From: Calamus simplicifolius
Lineage: Eukaryota; Streptophyta; Magnoliopsida; Arecales; Arecaceae
NCBI GenBank assembly: GCA_900491605.1
Contig: UESW01004768.1
Coordinates: forward strand, 486,180-550,179
Reading direction: 5' to 3'
Length of the DNA: 64,000 nucleotides
Made by a program: the position numbers and the translations under genes
Notes under the pieces: model-generated
Told to the model about the DNA's origin: nothing
Databases searched by the model: none
Seen by the model: only the letters and a program-made list of their open reading frames with translations
In this document: positions 55,760 to 64,000 of the stretch, piece after piece
How the letters are laid out: the number at the start of each line of letters is the position of its first letter
How positions within the stretch are numbered: position 1 is the first letter of the stretch

Positions 55760-57133
55760 ATGGCAAGTCATCGATTTGCTTTAATTGGAACTTTGGAGTC
55801 AATGCTACTTGATGATGACATTATGATCGAAACGTTGGAAGAGTTAATGGAAACAGACGAAGAGACTTCGTGTCCATGCTATACTTGACAATTCAGCGGT
55901 GGGAACATTATTTGAGATATTTTGAATGGGCATTTTGATCATTGCTACCGATACCTGAGAATGAACACAGAGATGTTTTGAATTTTCAAAGACAAAGTTA
56001 TTGGCATGAGGTCCCTAAAATCGGATAGGACGGTGGAACTTGATGAGCAACTGGCAATCTTTTTGTCATATCTAGGTTATGGTCAATCGAATAGGATTAT
56101 TCTGGAGACCTACCAGCACTCGGAAGAGATGATAAGTAGGTATTTCCATAAGGTTATGGATGATGTATTACATTTGCAGGATGAGTTCATTCAACTTCCA
56201 TCAAATGATTCATGGTTTCCAAAGATAAGATAAAATCAAACTTTTTATCCATTCTTTAAGGTAACGGTCGAACATTGACCATGACATGTACCATCAACTA
56301 TATTTCATATGCTTTATTGAAATTTTTTTTGACTGTACGATGCAATTGGTCCATAGATGGCACACATATTGAGGTCATACCACCGAAGAGGATCAACCTT
56401 GATTTCGCAATCGAAAGAACACCATATCTCAGAATGTAATGGCTGTTGTATCTTTCGACTATATGTTTAAGTTTATGTGCGTTGGATGGGAAGGATCGGC
56501 AGTAGACATGAGAGTTTTGAAGTGGTGCTGTGACCATGGAGGATTTACGGTCCCCGAAGGTATGTTTTTGAAATCATAATCACGTTGCCGGAACGATAAC
56601 AATTCACATGTTATTGATTATGCGTGCTTAGTGTCAATTTATGCAGAAAAGTATTACTTGGTTGACTCAGGGTACGCGAATACAGATCGATTTTTGGCAC
56701 CGTATCGGGGTACTAGATATCATCTTAGTACCTTTCATACATCTGCACCGGATCGGCAAAATTATGAGAACTATAAGGACCTATATAACCACAGGCATGC
56801 ACAACTCCGTAATTGCGTGGAAAAGGATTTTGGGATTATGAAGAAACGATTCAAGATTCTTCGATCGCTGCTGTCTTACCGGTTCGAAGTTCAAAAAAAA
56901 ATATTTTGGCTTGCTGCATCATACATAATTTTATTCGGCGAACTCAAGGCAACGATAAGTATTTCAATGCTAATGATATCGATGACTCCTCGAATGATAG
57001 TGAGCAATTAAGTTTCAACCCTATTGGTCAAGATGAATCAAGGAGGGGTGAATATAAGAGGGATTTTATCAACAATTTACATCTAGAAGTACAATTTAAG
57101 TTGAAACTTATAAATTCCTTACTATTTTGGTAA
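55760..57133 (+). pseudogene. PIF/Harbinger DDE transposase (HARBI1-like), frameshifted
   Basis: The first ATG at 55760 (MASHRFALIGTLESMLLDDD) stops after 42 codons. The conserved transposase follows in several frames: TVELDEQLAIFLSYLGYG with YFHKVMDDVLHL (56006-56233), then SIDGTHIEVIPPKR with the first catalytic Asp (56355), QNVMAVVSFDYMFKFM with GWEGSAVDMRVL carrying the second Asp (56505), and after a probable intron (about 56560-56639) EKYYLVDSGYANTDRFLAPYRGTRYH and LRNCVEKDFGIMKKRF with the catalytic Glu (56820). The triad residues survive, but frameshifts lie between the first and second Asp (about 56400) and in a run of A near 56900. It matches the DDE_Tnp_4 family. Confidence 0.85.
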
Positions 57134-58182
57134 TTTCATGCTTGATATAATAATTTATGATCATTCTATCCTTTGAGGATAATCCACAAAGGACAGAAGC
57201 ATATGTTTGATACCCTTTCTGATAACCTACTCCATTCTTTTCTATTGATTTTCACAGTGAAGCTGCTGATTAGCTTTGCTTTTCTGGGAGCAATGACCTT
57301 GTGGATGTTGTTATTCCATTTCAAAAGTGTCTGACATGATCGGTGCATTATCAGACTCCTGCTACACTTGTTGATTCTGACATTTTATTGTAGAAATTAG
57401 CTTCAATTTTAATTCCACTTCAGCTATGTAGTGTATGATATTCAACAACACAAAAGAATTAAATTGACTCATCAGAATCAGCTATAATTTTTGTTTTTAT
57501 CTCATCAAAGTAGATCTTACAACTTTTCTCACTTTCAAATAATTTTTAGTACTTTCTATAATCAGCTTTTTATAATGTCAAATACTGTTGATCAAAAACC
57601 TTTATCTGATCGTGTTCTTTCCAGATTAGAGCCTGGAAGATGTTGTGTGCTTTCTCTATTTGTTGTTTGTTTGCTTGGTTGCTTAACTACATGTTGCAAA
57701 AGATGGAATTCCATTGCTAGCAGCCATGTCGTTGTGCCATCTTTCAGTAATGTTTTGGCTGTGCGAAACAAGGTTATGATGTTATTTCAAGTATGGTTTC
57801 TATTATTCCATTATCAATATTGGGCTTATTGATGTTTCACAACATTGATACAATTTTCTTAGACTTACTAAACAATTGCTCAACTGATACTGAAAATGGT
57901 ATGTAGTCACATTGATACTGAAAATGGTATGTAGTCACATGAAAAGCTAGCAAAGATTGAATGATTGCCAACAACATGATGAATCCTTCTAAATTTGCCA
58001 ACCATATGATTGGCTTTGTGATAATTGAGTTTTTTAATCTCCAGTAAATTTTTGTCCATCAATTTTGGTTAAGTACTGTGTGATGCATGCAGGGATATTT
58101 GAAAACACATAATCAGTAAAATCTTCCTTACAAAATTTTCACTTCCTTGGGATTTTAACACATTTGTCTTTCAATGTTTTAG
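57134..58182. other. possible intronic or flanking DNA upstream of ALDH exons
   Basis: No exon recognised. Short duplications occur (CATTGATACTGAAAATGGTATGT-type, about 57909-57942). It may be intron of the degenerate ALDH gene or DNA flanking the Harbinger insertion. Confidence 0.35.
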
Positions 58183-59481
58183 GCTGGGCTTTTGAGGGCG
58201 TTCTAAATATAATCTCTAGATTTGGTCCAACTGCTGGTGCCGCTATTTCTAGTCACATGGAAGTTGACAAGGTATTGCAAAAAACTCTTTTTTTCATCAA
58301 TATCTAGAATTTGTTGGTCATGTGAAATTATCACTAAGTATTTATCTTATATCATGCTTGACTGCTTAGTAGCTATTAAAACATTTTCCTTGCACTTTAT
58401 TTATCATGTCACTCCAAGCATTCCATTCAAATCAAAATACTCTGCATACTCTTACATATCTGATCAGGTGATCAGGACATTGAAAGCAACATACTAATCA
58501 AAATCTACTAAATTTTGGAATAGATTTTGCACACTATAAGACTTGCATGCTCATATGCTCTTAAAATTTAAATACTATTGTAATGCCTGATAAGTCTCAG
58601 GAGCATTCACGTATATAGATCTAAAATTAAAGGTTTGGAATTGGAAAAAAATACTAAACAGGTATTGACTTCCTCATGTGACGGTGTTGTTGATGCATTG
58701 TTCAAGAGCATGGTATGTTTCTTCTAACTATCATCATTGATATAAAATTAGGGTTACTTCAAAGAATCGGTTGTGTCCATGGCCTGAGGTGATCCTCGAG
58801 GTCTTCACAAGGTCTCCAGGTCTTTCCAACAGAAATGCACGTTTTTTTTTTAAAAAAACTGATCATAAATATTCAAAAAGTTGGAACAAAAGAAGGAAGG
58901 CATAATACTTGGTAGCTGGAGGTTGATGGGTTGAATTAATGCTTGTGATCAAGTGCTCATCCCCATTACAGAAGATAGCATGCAGTGGTCTTTTATAATC
59001 CGTCTTACATCTTCTAATGTCATGCTTTTATTTTCTTGTTTTCAGCTTGCTTTCACTAGATCAACTCAAACTAGTAAGGCTATACTTGAATTGGCTGCAA
59101 GAAGCAACCTCAAGCCAGTGACATTAGAGCTTGGAGGCAAGTCTCCTATGATCGTAATGGACGATGCTGATGTGGACTGGGCAGTAGAGCTTGCACATCT
59201 TGCTTTGTTCTTTAATCAGGTTTGCTCCATCAGTTGTATTTCATGGTTATAGACCCAAAAAGAAAGGAAACATTCTTGGAGAATGATGTAATATACAATT
59301 GGATGCTTTTGTACAGGGACAGTGCTACTGTGCGGGGTCTCGGACTTTTGTGCATGAAAGGGTGTATGATGAGTTTGTGGAGAAGGCAAAAGAACGAGCT
59401 TTGAAGCGTGTTGTTGGAAACTTTGCAGCAATCAAGGGGCCTTGGAAGCGAGTTCCGTTTCTCAAATCAATTGGACACTAG
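58183..59481 (+). pseudogene. aldehyde dehydrogenase (ALDH2-type) pseudogene, three exons
   Basis: Exon A (58183-58271) follows TTTTAG and reads AGL, then after a 1-nt deletion [20 protein letters not shown] and HMEVDK; the usual Gly of SGFGP is Arg. Exon B (59046-59219), after TTTTCAG, reads [40 protein letters not shown] and onward to LFFNQ, retaining the general-base Glu of TLELGGKSP. Exon C (59317-59481), after TTTGTACAG, reads [20 protein letters not shown]. In ALDH2 the motif is GQCCCAGSR with the middle Cys as catalytic nucleophile, and here it is Tyr. After RVVG the sequence diverges from the family and stops at 59479. The splice sites look canonical and all joins are phase 0. The 5' exons and the C-terminal third are missing. 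The parent enzyme would oxidise aldehydes with NAD in mitochondria or cytosol; this copy cannot. Confidence 0.88.
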
Positions 59482-60347
59482 AGTTGGGACTATTGGATCT
59501 GATCCATTTTTATGTACCATGTTCATTTGGCTCATGTACATGGTGAAGATACTTATTTGTTCATTCAACTTCCTAGATGGCTAGGGTAATGGATGTAGAA
59601 CTTGTTTTTGTTTTGCATCAATGCATTAAATTATTTTGTTTTGCATCTTATGCAATTTTCTACCGTTTTAAGATTTATTAAAAATGACAGTGGCACTATT
59701 CTATTTCATACTTATTATGATTGCTCAAAAATGAAATGTACCGTTGGCAGGATTCAATAAAAAAATTAAAAATTTAGATTCATATAAACTTAAAATGCTT
59801 TCTATGCTGATTCCTTGCAGAGATATGTTGAATTTAACTTGACCATTTCTATTCTTCAGCGGCTGATTACGGTGTAATTATTCTAGTGAAGTGGTGCAAG
59901 TAATATCATCATTATTGATGTTAATGATTATTGTAGTAGCTCAAAATGTTTGTGTATCATATGATTCCTTTGTCTCCTTCCTTCCATTTTCATACATCGT
60001 TTGCGATGCCGTAATATCATCATCAGGCTGCTAAGCTCAATGGGGTTTGCATTTTGATTAGATAGCATTGCGTGTCCTGTAGATCTGACGGTTAGGAGTG
60101 TTATGGAAAGTTGTTAACACGTAAGGTCAAATAATAATTATAATTTATATGGTAAGTGAAGAATTAAAAGAAAAAAAAAGGAAAAAAAATTGCTTGGAAG
60201 AGACTTGCAGCAGGCTGGAGGTTGGCCAGTTCGCTTTCTCATCAGGCAAGGCTATTTGTACTCATTAAAATTTTGCTTGGCCTGGGTTCATTTTTTCCAT
60301 TTTTTTTTTGTTTTGCCCATCCCTCCTTTTTTTGTATAGGCGGACGA
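59482..60347. other. 3' flank of the ALDH relic and intergenic DNA
   Basis: No gene seen. T-rich and A-rich runs occur near 60170-60190 and 60300-60310. Confidence 0.45.
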
Positions 60348-60670
60348 TCACACCAATCTAGGGCGAGTCAAACCCGATATGTCATAGTACAAAATTTGAG
60401 AAAGAACCAGAGGGCACGGGTCACCCTGCGACCAGATCCATGGTCCAAAGTGATGGGCCACCCGACCAGCTATCCAGTCGGCTGCTGAGTTAGCTTCCCA
60501 ATAGATGTGTCGGACCCAGGTGGTATCAGCTTGACGAAGCATAGTCCGAATATCGTGGAGCAGAGGTATAGAAGAAAACTGGTCACTAGAGTCATGATGG
60601 AGCCAACTAATAACAGTAGTGGAGTCCCCCTCAATAATAATCCATTTGGGAATTGTATCCTAAAGCCAAT
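60348..60670 (-). pseudogene. RNase H-like domain fragment (RVT_3) of a LINE
   Basis: One continuous minus-strand frame reads IPKWIIIEGDSTTVISWL, then LLHDIRTML, then TWVRHIYWEANSAADWIAGR and an LLSQ-like end with YYDISGL. These are the C-terminal hallmarks of the RNase H-like domain at the end of plant LINE ORF2 proteins (E-x-D-[SA]-x-x-[VL]; [VI]-x-H-[VI]-x-R-E-x-N-x-x-A-D-x-[LI]-A). The upstream part is cut off by the junction with copia-like DNA near 60670. It is a 5'-truncated remnant and not functional. Confidence 0.75.
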
Positions 60671-60969
60671 CATTTGATGATTGAGCTAATGTAAATAGCA
60701 TATAAATTGATATTTTAATAGAAGTTATTTGACAGTTTATTCATTACAAGAATATCTTCTTAATACTCCTGATAGTAATGAAGCCCTTAGGATCTTCTTT
60801 CATGATAAAGGATGATTTATCTTTGAAGGTCCTCAAAAGAGTTCGCGACCAAATGATATACTATGACAGGGCTATAGTACTATCAATTATAGGACATTGT
60901 ATATCATATTTGTTAGTTGACCTCTTAACCAAGGAGTATAGAGACACTGGTATGACATACAGGTGAAAG
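60671..60969 (+). other. LTR-like sequence of uncertain limits
   Basis: Non-coding text (TTGATGATTGAGCTAATGTAAATAG...) leading without a clear break into the LTR at 60970. It may be the true start of that LTR or part of a second, nested element. Confidence 0.4.
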
Positions 60970-62017
60970 TGTAGGAGTACATTTCATCGAACGTGACTAA
61001 TTTCTAGATACTCTGCTGTTAAGAGTTAATCCAAGAAGATATAGGTATAAGTATCCTTCAGACCTGAAGATCACAACCAGTAACTTGCAAGCAACTCATT
61101 GTACTTAGGTGCCGGATCACCTGGATTTCTAATCCAGCTACGAAAGGTTATTGGGTGCAGTCAAGTACTTGTGATAGTCAGTTGTGGATCAAGATGGAAT
61201 TTGACCTATCTCGTTAAAAGGAGAAATGCTTGTGTTTTAATTTAGCAAGACCTTGGCCAAGGCACTTCATGTGAAGGTCACATGATCACTAAAATTGAAA
61301 TCACTATATGGATTTGCTATTTAGAGTTGACAGGCTCTTAAGCCATCCTTAGCATTTGTGGTCAAGAGGATGAATTATACGGTAACTATTTCTTAGGGTT
61401 CTTGGAGTTTGCTCGGCAACTTTTCGACCTATCCGGACGTCGGCTTCCATTGCTAGATGGACACATCGATTAGTATAGAAAATTCTTTCTATGCTACCGG
61501 CTTAGGTTCGAACCTAGAGAGTCACACGCATAGAAGTTTCCTAGGATGATCTATTTGCTGATCAACGATTGAGAATCGTAAATGATTTAATTAATCAATT
61601 TGATTGATTGAATTATCTCAATTGGGTTAAGTACAAGTGAATAAGATTCAATTTGGTTTAAGTCTATTAGAAGGACTAATCAATTTCAAATATTGATTTG
61701 AAATTAGACTTGATTTGGATTTAAATAAATTCAGGACTAGCCAAATTTGATTTGGGCTAAGACCATGATCCATGTAGGTTCAATCCAATAAATTCAAATC
61801 AGATTAAACCAAAACCCAAAACTAAACCCCATGTGTGAAAATAGTCTTCTCGCATAAGGATCTCACGAGAGATTAAATTCTCATGCAGGATTTAATGTAT
61901 AACATTAATCTTCTCAAAACAGTTCCGTTGGAATTCTAAAGTGGTAGAATTTAAATGGAATAAATGTGCCTCTTTGAACCAATCACGCGATGGAATTCTA
62001 AGTGTTAGAATTCAAAT

Positions 62018-62180
62018 CTCTTTGGTTTTCACCGAACGTCAGAATTAACCAAATGCCGCATCTCTTTGGTTTTCATCGAACGTCGGGATTAACCAAAGGT
62101 TGCGTCTCTTTGGTTTTCACCGAACGTCGGAATTAAACAAAAGGTTGCATCTCTTTGGTTTTAACCGAACGGCAGAATTC
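62018..62180 (+). repeat. 44-bp tandem array in the LTR promoter region
   Basis: Four units of CTCTTTGGTTTTCACCGAAC + GTCGGAATTAACCAAAGGTT, starting at 62018, 62062, 62106 and 62151, immediately upstream of the TATA box. This is the position where LTR enhancer repeats occur. Confidence 0.88.
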
Positions 62181-62199
62181 TAAGTATTAGAATTGAGCC

Positions 62200-62207
62200 T
62201 ATAAATT
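62200..62207 (+). promoter_or_regulatory. TATA box of the LTR promoter
   Basis: TATAAATT in the context GAGCCTATAAATTGG, 20 bp after the tandem array. A transcript start near 62230 is expected. Confidence 0.65.
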
Positions 62208-62762
62208 GGAGGGCATTCTTCACCAGAAAAGAACACAACACACGATATGTCATGAATTGAAATTTTAAAGAGTTAGAACATAAAATCCTGGTGCGATTCT
62301 AGTGTTAGCAAAAGTTTGGTGGATCATGGAGGAAGAAGGTGTTAGCAAAAGTTTGGTGGATCTTGGAGGAAGAATTCAAGTGGGAGGATTCAAGATCAGC
62401 AAAGTCATTTTTCTGCGAGCTAGCACTCCCGGGAATCTGATCATTCGGGAGCTTCGCATGGACGATACTAGAGGCCGGACAATTGAACGGCTGCAGAGAA
62501 ATAAGGATTTACCTACCGTTCTTAATGTAAGCGATTTGATCCCTAGATCTTAAGGCAGACTTCAAGATAAGTAGTATGACTTGTTATCTTGAAGATCAAG
62601 ATATGATCTTGATATTTTATATCAAACGATCCTATATATAAGGCAAAGATATGATCTTGATGCATGTTAGATAGATTAATATTTAATCTTTAAAATTTTG
62701 CATTGATAATTGTTATCAAATTATTAAATATGCATGCCTCGGAGTTTATTTCTCCCTACAAA

Positions 62763-62774
62763 TGGTATCAGAGC
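62763..62774 (+). promoter_or_regulatory. primer-binding site, initiator tRNA-Met type
   Basis: TGGTATCAGAGC, two bases after the LTR end at 62760. Confidence 0.93.
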
Positions 62775-64000
62775 CATGGTTTCTAATTTATTGCATGTAA
62801 ATTAATGCTCCTATTAATTTTGTAATCAAAGCTAAAATGGATCATCAGGCCATTCGGTTACAGATGGATTAAAAATCCAAATTACCCATTCAATGAAGTA
62901 TTCTGTGACATAATGCCATGCGATTGTTTTATTATGATGCTTAGTCAAAATAATTTAAATTGATCTTTGGCATCAAAACATAGATTATACTCACTCTCAA
63001 AAGACGTTTTATATTTGATACATATTGATGTTGTATAAAAGTATGATATTTGCATGTTTAGTATAAAACATAGATATGAGATATTATGACTTGTTGTCTA
63101 TGTTATGAAACATACAAATATTTATGAGAATCTTATTTGAATGTCAAATATTATTCATAATTTTTTTTAGATATGATCTAAATATAGAAATTATGAGTAG
63201 TTGTATAATGCAAGTGATGCATGATTGAAAATATATGGCATGTAAACATGAAATATATTTAATCTTTTGGGTTAGCTAAAACAGGTCCATAATAGGTAAG
63301 ACCCTAAGTTTTAAATCAAATGGACTATAAAAGTATTTGATCAAATCTAAATTGCTTAGATCAGGTTAAGGATGCTCTAAATCAAACAATAGTTGTAGTT
63401 GATCATGCCCATATCTTTGATTAAACCAAATGGATGTAGATTAGTCTCCGTAGTTGAGCATGAATCTCTTAGATAGTCAAATCAAAATTGGTTAACCATA
63501 TGATATCAAGGTGAGTTGGCAAGTTGCTCTAGGATCAACGATCGAATGGTTTTTAATTGGGAGCTACTCGTATTGATGCGTCTTTAACGAGTTAATGGCA
63601 TATCCCTCCAATCGATCTCACTTACCTAGTCAATATGGTGAACCATTTATGATTCAGATCATTTACCTGATTTGGGTTGACCCATGCCTGTAAGAAAATC
63701 AGTCTGACTGATTTAGGTGCCACTTAATCTGACTTAATCTTGTTTCATTCTACCGATTTCATAGATTCAGTGGAAGAACTTGATTAGTCAATTTATCTTC
63801 AGATTATTAAATCCTCTAAAATTATTAGGTCCTTAAAATGAAATAGTTATATGATAACTAGATCATAGCCTCCCATTAAGGTGGGTGATAATGAGTCCGA
63901 TGTCTTGATAATCATTGGAGGCACTCCATGCCTGCTGCTTGTCAACCAACAGAATTATTATTCATTATATGATAAGTCAACATAGCTATTAAATAGACAG
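62775..64000 (+). mobile_element. internal leader of the copia-type element, no gag visible
   Basis: More than 1.2 kb after the PBS without a gag-like frame; copia gag normally starts within about 100-200 bp. An early ATG (ATGGATCATCAGGCC, about 62837) soon meets a stop. The element is therefore either defective or non-autonomous, at least in its 5' part. The rest lies beyond the window. Confidence 0.6.

Larger units (their letters stand above)
52284..57133 (+). mobile_element. PIF/Harbinger DNA transposon, left end intact, genes broken
   Basis: The left terminus GGTTGTGTTTGAAACAAAG follows a TAA shared with the adjacent MITE. After subterminal repeats and an untranslated region come ORF1 (Myb/SANT-like) and a DDE transposase (HARBI1-like), the two-gene layout of plant PIF/Harbinger (Pong-like) elements. 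No matching right TIR with TAA was found after 57133, so the right end is truncated or too diverged to see. Multiple stops and shifts in both genes make it non-autonomous. Confidence 0.82.
60970..62760 (+). repeat. 5' LTR of a plus-strand copia-type element
   Basis: The right end is firm: TTTCTCCCTACA at 62760, then AA and the tRNA-iMet PBS. The left end is placed at TGTAGGAGTACAT (60970) because it matches the inverse of the right end (TGTAGGGAGAAAT), but LTR-like sequence extends further left to about 60671, so the edge is uncertain. It contains a 44-bp tandem array (62018-62180) and a TATA box (62200). The 83-aa frame at 62302-62553 lies wholly in the LTR and is not treated as a gene. Confidence 0.7.

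Noticed and set aside
61500..61520. GGTTCGAACC, like a tRNA T-loop.
   Set aside because: No acceptor, D or anticodon arms could be placed around it; it lies in a copia-type LTR.

Overview
The window reads as an intergenic, repeat-dominated stretch of a flowering-plant nuclear chromosome. Evidence is the tRNA-iMet-primed Ty1/copia elements, a PIF/Harbinger DNA transposon with its MITEs, LINE RNase H remnants, a MIR319 microRNA precursor, and spliced plant-type exons. A monocot, perhaps a palm, is my guess from the general look of the LTR families; this is inference only. There are no rRNA genes, no CRISPR arrays and no bacterial-style operons.

Layout. 1-6804: a minus-strand copia element of SIRE/Maximus type (gag, broken pol, start of a third ORF, one LTR at 5430-6804; the other LTR lies off the window). 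6805-7460: GC-rich tandem arrays abutting that LTR. 8108-8882: a solo LTR with a perfect 5-bp target duplication. 9.0-19 kb: mostly unassigned DNA with a few coding-like islands, among them a terminal exon at 14488-14661. 19242-19423: a clear MIR319 hairpin on the minus strand with TATA-like signals upstream. 20-25.6 kb: AT-rich, degenerate repeats. 25658-30929: a plus-strand non-autonomous gypsy-type LTR element whose inside is largely two tandem arrays (about 139 bp and 60 bp) and which has no recognisable pol. 31-44 kb: AT-rich DNA with remnants of a MULE, a LINE RNase H domain, a Harbinger-type MITE and microsatellites.

44417-48954: a structurally complete minus-strand copia element (LTRs of 247 and 245 bp, TSD TCCCT) whose gag, protease and integrase are broken. 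51987-52280: a complete 294-bp MITE flanked by TAA. It abuts the left end of a larger PIF/Harbinger element (52284 to about 57133) carrying a Myb/SANT-like ORF1, a 59-bp tandem array and a DDE transposase, both genes with frame-breaking mutations. 58183-59481: three exons of an ALDH2-type aldehyde dehydrogenase with a frameshift and the catalytic cysteine changed to tyrosine, so a pseudogene. 60350-60670: a LINE RNase H remnant. From about 60970 to the right edge: the 5' LTR, primer-binding site and leader of another plus-strand copia-type element.

As a system, almost all of this DNA is transposon-derived. The one locus likely to have a cellular function is MIR319, whose product in other plants targets TCP (and MYB) transcription-factor mRNAs. 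I found no complete intact protein-coding host gene.
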